NCBI GenBank assembly: GCA_963789025.1
Contig: CAWBIT010000009.1
Span: 62,001 to 126,000 of the forward strand
Length of the DNA: 64,000 nt
DNA from: AP-15 sp963789025
Lineage (GTDB): Bacteria; Pseudomonadota; Alphaproteobacteria; ATCC43930; CGMCC-115725
Direction: 5' to 3'
Under the pieces are notes generated by a model. It searched no databases. It saw only the letters and a list, made by a program, of their open reading frames with translations, and was not told the origin of the DNA. Both the position numbers and the translations under genes were made by a program. Below, piece by piece: positions 35,934-44,361 of this stretch. Numbering within the stretch: position 1 is the first letter of the stretch; each line of letters opens with the position of its first letter.

Positions 35934-36770
35934 ATGGTTGAGGAATCACGGTCAGATCAGGCATTTAGCGTGTGCCCTGCGGCGGAGAAATGTGCAACGC
36001 ACAAAGACGCCTCATTGACGCTCGCCGAATCGCGAGCGCCGCCGCTCGATCCGGGATCGGCTCTCTTCCTCGATGTCGATGGGACGCTGCTCGAGATCGC
36101 TCCCCGTCCGGAACTTGTTCGAGTACCGGACGGCTTGCCGTCCCTGATGATGCGGCAGTCAGCCGCGCGCGACGGAGCGCTTGCCCTGGTCAGTGGCCGC
36201 CCGCTGGCCCAGCTCGACCGGCTGTTTCAGCCGTGGCAAGGCGCCGCAGCGGGTCTGCACGGGCTCGAACGACGCCGCGCCGACGGAATTATCCATTGCG
36301 TGGTCGACGGCGACAGTGCGGCGGCACTCGATCGCTTGCGCCCAAAGCTTGCGGCGCTCGCGGCGGATGGAACCGGTCTCACACTCGAGGATAAACGCGG
36401 AACATTAGCGCTTCATTACCGCGCCGCGCCGCAACGAGAGCCGGAAATCCGCGCCGTTGTCGAGGCGCTCCACCGCGAAATCGCTTCGGCGTTGCGCCTG
36501 ATCACCGGCAAGATGGTGGTCGAATTTCAGCCCCGCAGCGCCGACAAGGGGCGGGCCATCGCCGCCTTCCTCGCCGAACAGCCGTTTCTCGGACGCCGGC
36601 CCGTCTTTGTCGGGGACGACACGACCGACGAGGACGGCTTTGCGGAAATCCGCCGCCGCGGCGGCGTCGCAATCCGGGTCGGTCCGTTCGACGGCGCGAC
36701 TGCCGCAAATTACCGCCTGCCGAACGTCGAAGCGGTTCTCGCTTGGCTCGCGAGCAGCGACTTGGGGTAA
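35934..36770 (+). CDS. otsB: trehalose-6-phosphate phosphatase
   Basis: A 278-residue HAD-family phosphatase releasing trehalose. Motif I is F-L-D-V-D-G-T-L-L-E-I, motif II L-V-S-G-R-P, and the C-terminal K-G-R-A-I-A-A-F and F-V-G-D-D-T-T-D-E-D-G-F motifs complete the site. It precedes otsA, with which and glk it seems to form an operon for osmoprotectant synthesis. About 40 N-terminal residues precede the HAD core and carry no recognisable domain. Confidence 0.94.
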   Translation: MVEESRSDQAFSVCPAAEKCATHKDASLTLAESRAPPLDPGSALFLDVDGTLLEIAPRPELVRVPDGLPSLMMRQSAARDGALALVSGRPLAQLDRLFQPWQGAAAGLHGLERRRADGIIHCVVDGDSAAALDRLRPKLAALAADGTGLTLEDKRGTLALHYRAAPQREPEIRAVVEALHREIASALRLITGKMVVEFQPRSADKGRAIAAFLAEQPFLGRRPVFVGDDTTDEDGFAEIRRRGGVAIRVGPFDGATAANYRLPNVEAVLAWLASSDLG

Positions 36771-36859
36771 GCATCGTCAAGGTTAAAATTGACGTAGCTA
36801 AATGATCGCGACCGGAACATAATCGAAGCGTCCGGCGTTAACGGTGCGGCGAGGCGGAA

Positions 36860-38335
36860 ATGAGCGAAAGTGATTTTGCCTTCACCGGTCGTGCCGCGGC
36901 AGCCGGAAGACCGCGATTGGCAAACTCGATATTCCCCCGAGCAAACGCGGCGAACAGGCGTTTGGTGGTTGTTTCCAATCGTGTAACGCCGAACGCCGCC
37001 GCAAAACCCGACTCGGGCGGACTGGCCGTCGCGATACGGGCTGCTCTGCAGCATAGCGGTGGCATCTGGTTCGGTTGGAGCGGCGAGGTTCAGGACACGG
37101 TCCGGACCGAGCCCGGTATCGCCGCCGATGGGGAAATAACCTTAGCGACCGTCGATCTTTCGCGGCAGGATTTCGACGAATACTATATTGGCTATGCCAA
37201 CCGCGTTCTCTGGCCTTTGTTCCATTTTCGCAGCTCACTTGTCCAGTTCTCACGAGGTAATCTCTCCGGCTATTTGCGCGTCAACCGGATGTTTGCGCGC
37301 GCCCTGGCGCCGATGCTGTTGCCGCAGGATCTCGTCTGGGTTCACGACTATCATCTGATCCCGCTTGCCGAAGAGCTGCGCAAGCTGGACCGGACCGAGC
37401 CTATCGGCTTCTTTCTGCATACGCCCTTTCCTGCCGCCGAGCTGCTGCGGGTGCTGCCGAACCATCAGTCGTTGATGCGATCACTGTGCGCTTACGATCT
37501 GGTCGGCTTCCAAACCCAATCGGACTTAGACGGTTTCAGAGATTATCTGCTGCGCTGGGCCGGTGGAGAGGAACTGGGGGATGGCGTCCTGCGCGCCTTC
37601 GGGCGCGTCGTGCGCGCGCAGGTCTTCCCGATCGGCATTGACGTCGCGACTGTTTCAGCGCAGGCCGCGGCCGCCGACGGCAGCCGGCACATGCGGCGCC
37701 TGCGCCAAAGCGTTGGGGACCGGGCCTTGATGATCGGCGTTGACCGGCTCGATTACTCGAAAGGCCTCGAAGCTCGCTTTCAGGCTTATTCGCACCTCAT
37801 CGAGACCTATCGCGAGACGCGCGGCCGAACTGTGCTCATACAAATCGCGCCGCCGTCGCGCTCCGAGGTCCCGGAGTATCGAGATATACGCAGGAACCTC
37901 GCAGCGGCCGCCGGCCAAATAAACAGCCGCTACGGCGAATTCGACTGGACACCGCTGCGGTACATCAACAAGAGCTTCAGCCACCCGATCTTGACCGGGT
38001 TCTTCCGGGTGAGCCGGATTGGCCTGGTCACGCCGCTGCGCGACGGCATGAACCTGGTAGCCAAGGAATATGTCGCATCGCAATCTCCCGACGATCCCGG
38101 AGTGCTGATATTGTCGTGCTTTGCCGGTGCGGCGCGTGAACTCGGCGAGGCGGTGATCGTCAATCCGTTCGATGTCGAAGGAATGGCCGAGGCCATCCTG
38201 CAGGGACTCGACATGCCGCTCGGCGAGCGCAAGGAGCGCTGGAGCGCGATGATAAAGGTCCTCGAACGCAACGACATAACTGCGTGGCGCGAGAGGTTTG
38301 TGCGCGCCCTGACGGCGACTGCCCGGGGATGGTGA
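36860..38335 (+). CDS. otsA: alpha,alpha-trehalose-phosphate synthase
   Basis: A 491-residue GT20 glycosyltransferase joining UDP-glucose and glucose 6-phosphate. Family stretches are V-V-S-N-R-V, W-F-G-W-S-G, W-V-H-D-Y-H-L, G-F-F-L-H-T-P-F-P, G-V-D-R-L-D-Y-S-K-G, P-S-R-S-E-V-P-E-Y, V-T-P-L-R-D-G-M-N-L-V-A-K-E and L-S-C-F-A-G-A-A. A GAGGCGG ribosome site precedes the ATG. The stop overlaps the start of glk. Confidence 0.96.
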   Translation: MSESDFAFTGRAAAAGRPRLANSIFPRANAANRRLVVVSNRVTPNAAAKPDSGGLAVAIRAALQHSGGIWFGWSGEVQDTVRTEPGIAADGEITLATVDLSRQDFDEYYIGYANRVLWPLFHFRSSLVQFSRGNLSGYLRVNRMFARALAPMLLPQDLVWVHDYHLIPLAEELRKLDRTEPIGFFLHTPFPAAELLRVLPNHQSLMRSLCAYDLVGFQTQSDLDGFRDYLLRWAGGEELGDGVLRAFGRVVRAQVFPIGIDVATVSAQAAAADGSRHMRRLRQSVGDRALMIGVDRLDYSKGLEARFQAYSHLIETYRETRGRTVLIQIAPPSRSEVPEYRDIRRNLAAAAGQINSRYGEFDWTPLRYINKSFSHPILTGFFRVSRIGLVTPLRDGMNLVAKEYVASQSPDDPGVLILSCFAGAARELGEAVIVNPFDVEGMAEAILQGLDMPLGERKERWSAMIKVLERNDITAWRERFVRALTATARGW

Positions 38336-39300
38336 ATTCCGCGCCGAGCGCGCCCGAGACCTGGCTGGTCGGCGACATCGGCGCCACCCATGCCCGCTTC
38401 GGCCTGGTCTCGCCGGAGGCAAAGCTGCTGCACTCACGCACGCTCGCCGACGAAGACTATCCGACGATAGATGATGCGCTCGCCGCCTTTCTCGCCGAGC
38501 GCGGGCCGTTACCGATGCCGCGGCAGGGGGCGATCGCGATCGCCTCGGCGATCACCGGCGACCGGGTCGCGATGACCAACCACCCCTGGAGCTTCTCGGT
38601 CCAGGAATTGAAGGTCCGGTTCGCCTTCGAGCGGTTCGAGGTCATCAACGATTTCACTGCCCTGGCGCTGGCCCTCCCACATCTTGCCCCGAAGGACCGG
38701 CAGGCGGTCGGCGGCGGCGCTGCGGTCGGTGGCGCGCCGCTCGGCGTGCTCGGCCCGGGATCAGGGCTGGGCGTCTCCGGACTGGTGCCGTCGGGCAAAG
38801 GCTGGATCGCGCTGACTGGCGAAGGCGGGCATGCGACGATGGCGCCGGCCAGCGATCGCGAGAGCGCCGTCCTCGATCGTATGCGCCGACACTTTGATCA
38901 CGTCTCGGCCGAACGAGCCTTGTCCGGCCCCGGGCTCGTCAACCTCTACAACACTCTGGCGGTCATCGATGGCGTTCCTGCGAAGGGCTACACGGCGGCC
39001 CAGATCACCGATTTGGCGATCCGCGCCGAGGACCCTCTCTGCGTCGAGACGACGACAATGTTCTGCGCGATGCTCGGGACGATGGCGGGCAACCTGGCGC
39101 TGACGCTCGGGGCGCGCGGCGGCGTCTATATCGGCGGCGGGATCGTCCCCAAGCTCGGCCAGACATTCCTCAATTCGCCCTTTCGCGAACAATTCGAGGC
39201 GAAAGGCCGCTTGCGAGATTATCTCGAGCCGATCCCGACCTTTGTGGTGACCCATCCGCTGCCCGCATTTCTCGGCTGCGCCGCACTGCTCGCCCAATAA
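38329..39300 (+). CDS. glk: glucokinase
   Basis: A 323-residue proteobacterial-type glucokinase. The ATP phosphate-1 motif V-G-D-I-G-A-T-H-A-R-F, the glucose-binding V-I-N-D-F-T-A-L and the L-G-P-G-S-G-L-G-V-S phosphate-2 motif are clear, as is L-T-G-E-G-G-H. The ATG at 38329 overlaps otsA by seven bases; a GTG at 38332 is also possible. Its product glucose 6-phosphate is a substrate of OtsA, which fits the operon. Confidence 0.94.
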   Translation: MVNSAPSAPETWLVGDIGATHARFGLVSPEAKLLHSRTLADEDYPTIDDALAAFLAERGPLPMPRQGAIAIASAITGDRVAMTNHPWSFSVQELKVRFAFERFEVINDFTALALALPHLAPKDRQAVGGGAAVGGAPLGVLGPGSGLGVSGLVPSGKGWIALTGEGGHATMAPASDRESAVLDRMRRHFDHVSAERALSGPGLVNLYNTLAVIDGVPAKGYTAAQITDLAIRAEDPLCVETTTMFCAMLGTMAGNLALTLGARGGVYIGGGIVPKLGQTFLNSPFREQFEAKGRLRDYLEPIPTFVVTHPLPAFLGCAALLAQ

Positions 39301-39304
39301 CCGA

Positions 39305-39628
39305 TTACGAAGCGCGCTCGGCGAGGTGGAGCCCGGCCACCCCGAGCACGATCAGGCCCAGACAAAACAGCTTCCAGCCCCCGGCACTCTCGCCGAACCA
39401 AACAATGCCGATAGCCGCCACGACCGCCGTGCCGACGCCAGACCACACGGCATAGGCGATCGACAGCTCGATGCCCCGCAGCGCCAGGGCCAACAGTGCA
39501 AAGCTCGCTACGTAGCAAAGGACGACCGCGCCCGACGGGCCGATGCGGGTGAACCCGTCGGACAGCTTGAGCGAGGTCGTTCCGCAGATCTCCAAAATGA
39601 TCGCCGCGGCAAGAAAGACGCCACTCAT
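39305..39628 (-). CDS. small multidrug resistance (SMR) family transporter
   Basis: A 107-residue protein with four membrane helices. It has the SMR N-terminal glutamate in A-I-I-L-E-I-C-G-T-T-S-L-K-L-S and the Y-A-V-W-S-G-V-G-T-A motif typical of SugE/EmrE-like proteins. Substrates could be quaternary ammonium or guanidinium compounds. The ATG at 39628 overlaps the CoA-transferase stop as ATGA. The longer frame upstream is a shadow. Confidence 0.88.
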   Translation of the reverse strand: MSGVFLAAAIILEICGTTSLKLSDGFTRIGPSGAVVLCYVASFALLALALRGIELSIAYAVWSGVGTAVVAAIGIVWFGESAGGWKLFCLGLIVLGVAGLHLAERAS

Positions 39629-40746
39629 TGCGCAAACTCGGCGCGCACCGCCGCGGTGTGCTCGCCGAGCGCCGGCACCCGGCCGGGGAGCCGCTCTTGC
39701 TCGAATATCGCCGAGGCCGGGGGCAGCCGAACCGGGCCTTGCGGGGTCTCGACCGTAATCCGCCGGAGATGCGGATGATGGGAAAAATCCTCGACCGTGT
39801 TGAAATTGCCGAAGGCAATTTCCGCGGATTTCAGCCGCTCGGCGAGCGCGCCGCGCGAATGACGGGCGAACTCTGAGGCGACCCGCGCGTCGACCTCGGC
39901 GCGGTGCGCGACCCGCCGGTTGTTGTCGCTGAAGCGCGGGTCCTCGGCGAGGGCCGCATCGCCGAGGATTTCGGCGCAAAAACGTTGCCATTCCCGCTCG
40001 TTCTGGATGGCGATCAGGATCTCCTTGCCATCGCCGGTCGCAAACAGGCCGTAGGGCGCGACCGACGGGTGGGCAAGCCCCATCCGCTCCGGCGCGCGGC
40101 CGCTATAATCGAAATGGATCAGCGGCACCGCCATCCATTCTGCCGTCGCGTCGAATAAGGATACTCGGACCAGCGCCCCCTCCCCGGTCCGCTGGCGGGC
40201 AATCAAGGCTTCGAGGATTGCGGCGTATGCGTTGAGCCCGGCCGCGATGTCGGTCACCGAAGCGCCGACCCGGCCCGGCGCCTCTTCCGGCCCCGTCAGC
40301 GAGGCGAGGCCGGTTTCCGCCTGGATCAGCATGTCGTACGACTTCATGTCACGGTAGGGGCCGCTTTCGCCGTAGCCCGAAATCGAGCAGATGACGAGCC
40401 CCGGATGATGCCGCCGCAGCTCTTCAAGGTCGAAGCCCGCGCGGGCCATGGCGCCCGGCATCAAATTCTGCACGAGCACATCGGCGCGGGAGATCAGCCG
40501 CGCGAGTAGGTCATGGTCGTCCGGGTTCTTGATGTCGAGAACGACCAATTCCTTGCCGCGGTTGAGCCATACGAAATAGCTGCTCTGGCCGTGCGCGGCG
40601 CGGTCGTAGCCGCGCGCAAAATCTCCTTCCGGCCGCTCGATCTTGATGACCCGGGCGCCGGCATCGGCAAGGCGGCAGGTGCACAGCGGTGCGGCGACCG
40701 CCTGCTCGACCGACACCACCAGCATTCCTTCGAGCGGCCGACCCAT
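39625..40746 (-). CDS. CaiB/BaiF family CoA transferase
   Basis: A 373-residue class III CoA transferase. It starts with the family pattern L-E-G-M-L-V-V-S-V-E-Q-A-V-A-A-P and A-D-A-G-A-R-V-I-K-I-E-R-P-E-G-D, has W-L-N-R-G-K and N-P-D-D, and the S-Y-D-M-L-I-Q-A-E-T-G-L segment with the aspartate that takes the acyl group. The substrate (formyl-, succinyl- or other acyl-CoA) cannot be read from the sequence. The start at 40746 excludes an upstream shadow of nearly 200 residues. Confidence 0.9.
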   Translation of the reverse strand: MGRPLEGMLVVSVEQAVAAPLCTCRLADAGARVIKIERPEGDFARGYDRAAHGQSSYFVWLNRGKELVVLDIKNPDDHDLLARLISRADVLVQNLMPGAMARAGFDLEELRRHHPGLVICSISGYGESGPYRDMKSYDMLIQAETGLASLTGPEEAPGRVGASVTDIAAGLNAYAAILEALIARQRTGEGALVRVSLFDATAEWMAVPLIHFDYSGRAPERMGLAHPSVAPYGLFATGDGKEILIAIQNEREWQRFCAEILGDAALAEDPRFSDNNRRVAHRAEVDARVASEFARHSRGALAERLKSAEIAFGNFNTVEDFSHHPHLRRITVETPQGPVRLPPASAIFEQERLPGRVPALGEHTAAVRAEFAQ

Positions 40747-40814
40747 TTTCTCCTCCCAAATCGCACGCACGAAGCGCCGGTTGAGGCTACGACATTTCCT
40801 CCCATATTCGGTAC

Positions 40815-40970
40815 ATGAAGGAAAAACCTCGCAATACTGCCGAGCCGCGTCCCGCCGCTCTCCCCGAAGCGGCTCAACCGCAGCAGCCGCGCGAGATCGG
40901 CGGCCCGAAGGGGCCCGAGCCGACCCGCTACGGTGACTGGGAGTACAACGGGCGGTGCACCGATTTTTGA
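40815..40970 (+). CDS. SDHAF4-like succinate dehydrogenase assembly factor (DUF1674)
   Basis: A 51-residue protein. The first half is Pro/Ala-rich, and the C-terminal stretch G-P-E-P-T-R-Y-G-D-W-E-Y-N-G-R-C-T-D-F, ending at the stop, is the signature of the DUF1674/SDHAF4 family. In eukaryotes SDHAF4 helps join flavinylated SdhA to SdhB; bacterial members are presumed to act likewise. It is divergent from the CoA transferase gene. No sdh genes are in the window. Confidence 0.85.
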   Translation: MKEKPRNTAEPRPAALPEAAQPQQPREIGGPKGPEPTRYGDWEYNGRCTDF

Positions 40971-40989
40971 GGCGCTGATTCGCGCTGCT

Positions 40990-41166
40990 TACTCGGCCCA
41001 GGGCCTGACGCCGCACCCGCCGCCCGGTACGCCGCCCGAGCCGCCGCCCGACCCTGACCAGCCGCCGCCTATTATCGAGCCGCCCGACCCGGTCCCGGTG
41101 CCGCCGGTCGAACCCCCACCGCCGCCCGTGCGCGATCCACCGGTGGGCAGTGGGGCGCGGGCATAG
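40990..41166 (+). CDS. possible short proline-rich protein
   Basis: An open frame with tandem P-P-P-E-P and P-V-P-V-P-P-V-E-P-P stretches ends at 41166. No ATG lies after the SDHAF4-like stop; the only early ATG is inside that gene in another frame. The repeats may be coding, but a non-coding low-complexity tract is just as likely. Nothing else is seen up to 41224. Confidence 0.25.
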   Translation, partial: YSAQGLTPHPPPGTPPEPPPDPDQPPPIIEPPDPVPVPPVEPPPPPVRDPPVGSGARA

Positions 41167-41224
41167 CTTGGCACGCGCGCTCGATCGGCCGTAGAATTGC
41201 GGGCACGAGGATGGGGATAATTCG

Positions 41225-42025
41225 ATGGATTTAGGGTCTTCGCGGGCTGTCGAAGCCGGTAGGCGGGAGCGGATGCGGATCCGCTCTCGGGACTTCTCGG
41301 GGTCCACGGCCGGACTGGCGGCGGGCAACGTGCAGGCGAACCTCGTCATTCTACCGCAAGCGCTGGCCCACGACTTCCTGCGCTTCGCTCAGGCTAACCC
41401 GAAACCCTGTCCGGTGCTCGCAGTGTCCGAGCCCGGCGACCCACGCCTGCCGAGCTTGGGCGAGGATCTCGACATCCGCACCGATCTGCCGCGTTACCGC
41501 GTTTGGCGCCGCGGCGAACTGATCGAAGAGCCGCCGGAGGTTTCGCATGTGTGGCGCGACGATCTGGTCAGCTTTGCACTCGGCTGCTCGTTTTCATTCG
41601 AGCATGCCCTCGTCGAGGACGGGATCGAACTGCGCCACATGACCTGCGGCTCGAATGTGCCGATGTACCGGACCAATATCCAATGCCGGCCGGCGGGACG
41701 GTTCGCCGGTCCGCTCGTCGTCTCGATGCGGCCCCTGAAACCGAGCGATGCAATTCGCGCGATCCAGATCACGTCGCGCTTTCCCTCGGTGCATGGCGCA
41801 CCGGTTCATATCGGCTTGCCGGCAGCGATCGGCATCGCCGATCTGGCCAAACCCGATTATGGCGACGCCGTGCCGGTGGAAAACGACGAACTGCCGGTGT
41901 TCTGGGCTTGCGGCGTCACTCCGCAAGCAGTCATCGCCCAGGTCAAGCCGGAGTTCTGCATCACGCACGCGCCGGGGTCGATGCTGATCACCGACCTGGT
42001 CAACTCGAAATTGGCGAGTCTATAG
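41225..42025 (+). CDS. DUF1445 protein, N-terminal half of D-glutamate cyclase type
   Basis: A 266-residue soluble protein of the DUF1445 family (putative hydro-lyase). Family stretches are G-L-A-A-G-N-V-Q-A-N-L-V-I-L-P, N-P-K-P-C-P-V-L-A-V-S-E-P-G-D-P, D-L-P-R-Y-R-V-W and F-A-L-G-C-S-F-S-F-E. In vertebrate mitochondrial D-glutamate cyclase (DGLUCY), which interconverts D-Glu and 5-oxo-D-proline, this domain precedes a DUF4392-type domain. Here the two are separate adjacent genes. The position directly upstream of DUF4392, murL and murD2 points to a role in D-glutamate handling. That function is inferred. Confidence 0.85.
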   Translation: MDLGSSRAVEAGRRERMRIRSRDFSGSTAGLAAGNVQANLVILPQALAHDFLRFAQANPKPCPVLAVSEPGDPRLPSLGEDLDIRTDLPRYRVWRRGELIEEPPEVSHVWRDDLVSFALGCSFSFEHALVEDGIELRHMTCGSNVPMYRTNIQCRPAGRFAGPLVVSMRPLKPSDAIRAIQITSRFPSVHGAPVHIGLPAAIGIADLAKPDYGDAVPVENDELPVFWACGVTPQAVIAQVKPEFCITHAPGSMLITDLVNSKLASL

Positions 42026-42066
42026 GCTCCATGTCGGCCCCGAGTGCAGGCATGCGTCCGGTCGCA

Positions 42067-42103
42067 ACGCCCCTCTCCCCCGCAAACGGGCGGAGAGGGA
42101 GAG
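42067..42103. repeat. small palindrome supplying the DUF4392 ribosome site
   Basis: CCCTCTCCCCCGC and GCGGAGAGGG (about 42071-42100) form a hairpin with an AAACG loop. The right arm, GGAGAGGGAGAGG, ends at the ATG of the next gene and contains its only Shine-Dalgarno-like bases. Folding of this hairpin could therefore hide the ribosome site. Confidence 0.6.
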
Positions 42104-42104
42104 G

Positions 42105-43040
42105 ATGGCGACGGATGACCTTGCAATAGCGATGGCAGACCGGACGTCTACGCATTCGCTGGTCGATCAGATCGAAGAGCTGATCCACGTCGATGTCGGG
42201 CGCCATGTCACCGCCCTATTCGAAGCTGCCAGGGAAGGCTTGTGGAGCGCCGCCTCGGCTCTGGCAGCGGCGCCTTCCGCCAGGATCGGATTGATCACCG
42301 GCTTTTACGTTCCGCTAGGCTCGCCGCCTGCGGCTGAGACCGACGGGCCAGTCGGCGCGGCATTGCTCGCCAAAGGACTTGCAGACGTCGGTATCCCCTG
42401 CCGGCTCGCCACCGATGAGCCGTGCCGCAACGCCTGCGCCGCTGCATTGGCGGGGGCAGGAGCGGCCGGCGTGCCGGTCGATGCGACCGACGTCGCCGCG
42501 ACGACGGCGACCTGGCGCCGCGCCGGAATCACTCATGCGATCTCGATCGAGCGTTGCGGGCGCAGCGCCGACGGCGCTCCGCGCAACATGAGAGGGCTCG
42601 ATATAAGCTCGTATACGGCGCCGCTCGACGAGCTCTTCACCGCCGGGCCGTGGGAGACGATCGCGATCGGGGATGGCGGCAACGAGATCGGCATGGGTTC
42701 GCTCCCCCGCGAGCTGGTCGCGCAACATGTCGATCATGGCGAGACGATCGCCTGCGTCACCCCGGCGCGGCATCTGATCGTGGCCGGGGTCTCGAACTGG
42801 GGCGCCTATGGTCTTCTCGGTGCGCTCGCCGTGTTGCGTCCGGATTGGTGCGAGCGGCTGCTCGCCTGTCTTGACGACAAGCTCGATCAAGCGGTGCTCG
42901 AAGCGACCCTCAATAACGGGCCGGCGGTCGATGGCGTCTCGCGCGTGCGCACCATGACCGTCGACAATCTCGACATGGCGGTACACCACTGCAAGTTGCG
43001 GGAGATCCGCGCGCTAGTTCAGGCCGGGCATGGTCTATAA
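42105..43040 (+). CDS. DUF4392 protein, C-terminal half of D-glutamate cyclase type
   Basis: A 311-residue protein of the DUF4392 family. Diagnostic stretches are G-L-I-T-G-F-Y-V-P-L-G near the start, E-T-D-G-P-V-G-A, S-I-E-R-C-G-R-S-A-D-G, N-M-R-G-L-D-I and the glycine-rich A-I-G-D-G-G-N-E-I-G-M-G. This domain forms the second half of DGLUCY, the D-Glu/5-oxo-D-proline cyclase. The ATG at 42105 uses purines of a palindromic repeat as ribosome site; an ATG at 42132 is an alternative. The 3' end overlaps murL by 11 bases. Confidence 0.87.
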   Translation: MATDDLAIAMADRTSTHSLVDQIEELIHVDVGRHVTALFEAAREGLWSAASALAAAPSARIGLITGFYVPLGSPPAAETDGPVGAALLAKGLADVGIPCRLATDEPCRNACAAALAGAGAAGVPVDATDVAATTATWRRAGITHAISIERCGRSADGAPRNMRGLDISSYTAPLDELFTAGPWETIAIGDGGNEIGMGSLPRELVAQHVDHGETIACVTPARHLIVAGVSNWGAYGLLGALAVLRPDWCERLLACLDDKLDQAVLEATLNNGPAVDGVSRVRTMTVDNLDMAVHHCKLREIRALVQAGHGL

Positions 43041-44361
43041 CGAGTTCGTCTTTGAAGACTACCGCTACGACCCGGCGCGATCGACCCTGTCGCTCTGCTA
43101 CACCTACAATGGCGGGCTGCGGTTCGAAGAGCAGCTGATTTTTGATTTTGTTCCACCGCAGCTTTCGTCGGCGGCCAGAGAAGTCCTCGACCGGCTTTTC
43201 CGGCTGATCCTGTTGCTTTCGGGGGTCAGCTACTACAAGGCTTTCATACCAAGGGTACTGACATGCCGAGCCTTCGAACTGGATGAAAGGACCGCAGAAT
43301 TTCTCCAGAGATTCTACGAAAGAGGCTTGGCCGAATTTGCATTCAGAAATGACGTCTCGCTGCACGGTCATTTTCGCGTTCAGTCGAGTTCGGCGCCGGC
43401 AACCGCACCGATAACTGTCGATTTTCCGAGGAGGACATGCGTACCGGTCGGCGGCGGCAAGGATTCGATCGTCACGATCGAGTGCCTCAGGCAGGGCGGC
43501 GACCCGCTGATGCTCTTCTCGCTGGGTGACGCCGAACCGATCGCAGCCTGCATCGCAGCCGCAAAGCTGTCCTTCATCAGGGTTCATCGCCGGCTGGACG
43601 CCAGCCTCTTGAAGCTCAATGCGGCGGGCGCGCTGAACGGGCATGTTCCAATTAGCGGTATCCTCAGTGCCATCGCCCTGGCCTCTGCCGTGATGTCCGG
43701 CTGCGATGCGGTCGCGATGTCGAACGAGCATTCCGCCAGCGCGCCAAACCTCAGCATCGATGGCGTCGAGGTCAATCATCAATACAGCAAGTCCTTAGAG
43801 TTTGAGCGGGATCTCGCCCGATATGTCGAACGTTTTATTTCACCGAGCATCAGCTACTTTTCTTTCTTGCGGCCATTGTCGGAGATCGAGATTGCCCGGA
43901 AGTTCTCGCAATACCGGGAATATTTTGGCGTCTTCCGAAGCTGCAACACGGCATTCCGGCAAGCGCGCGAGGCGCGCGGGCGTCACTGGTGCTGCAATTG
44001 TCCGAAATGCCGTTTCGTTTTCCTGGCTCTTTCGCCTTTTGTCGCGAAGCCGGATCTGATCGAAATTTTCGGCGGCAACCTGCTGGACGACGAGACCCAG
44101 CGCGACGGCTTTGCCGAATTGTGCGGCTTGCGCGCAATCAAGCCGTTTGAATGCGTCGGCGAAACGTCCGAAAGCGCCGGCGTGATATCTCACCTCGCAA
44201 ATCATCCCGAATGGCGCGACGACAGGGTGGTGCGCCGGCTGAACGAGGAATTTCCTTCGTTGCGGCACAGAGGCCCGACCGAATTTCGGGCGCTATTGGA
44301 GGTCAGGCACCCGCATCGGGTGCCGGCACCATATCTGGCAATGCTCGATGCGTGCGGCTGA
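43030..44361 (+). CDS. murL: UDP-N-acetyl-alpha-D-muramoyl-L-alanyl-L-glutamate epimerase MurL
   Basis: A 443-residue protein assigned to MurL, known from Xanthomonas oryzae, where it epimerises the terminal L-Glu of UDP-MurNAc-L-Ala-L-Glu to D-Glu using ATP. A PP-loop-like ATP motif V-G-G-G-K-D-S is at residues 140-146, with a later S-N-E-H-S-A. Cysteines at 305, 321, 322, 324 and 327 (C-C-N-C-P-K-C) resemble the metal-binding cluster of QueC-type PP-loop enzymes. It overlaps the DUF4392 gene by 11 bases and murD2 by 14. The context with a MurD-like ligase is the strongest support for the call. Confidence 0.88.
   Translation: MVYNEFVFEDYRYDPARSTLSLCYTYNGGLRFEEQLIFDFVPPQLSSAAREVLDRLFRLILLLSGVSYYKAFIPRVLTCRAFELDERTAEFLQRFYERGLAEFAFRNDVSLHGHFRVQSSSAPATAPITVDFPRRTCVPVGGGKDSIVTIECLRQGGDPLMLFSLGDAEPIAACIAAAKLSFIRVHRRLDASLLKLNAAGALNGHVPISGILSAIALASAVMSGCDAVAMSNEHSASAPNLSIDGVEVNHQYSKSLEFERDLARYVERFISPSISYFSFLRPLSEIEIARKFSQYREYFGVFRSCNTAFRQAREARGRHWCCNCPKCRFVFLALSPFVAKPDLIEIFGGNLLDDETQRDGFAELCGLRAIKPFECVGETSESAGVISHLANHPEWRDDRVVRRLNEEFPSLRHRGPTEFRALLEVRHPHRVPAPYLAMLDACG

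Noticed and set aside
34195..35964. 589-codon open frame on the minus strand
   Set aside because: It runs across N-formylglutamate amidohydrolase, phhA and the start of otsB; the translation is low in conserved structure and rich in D, R and G as expected of a GC-rich shadow.
40989..41174. Glycine-rich 61-codon minus-strand frame
   Set aside because: It is only the complement of the CCG-rich tract and has no start context.
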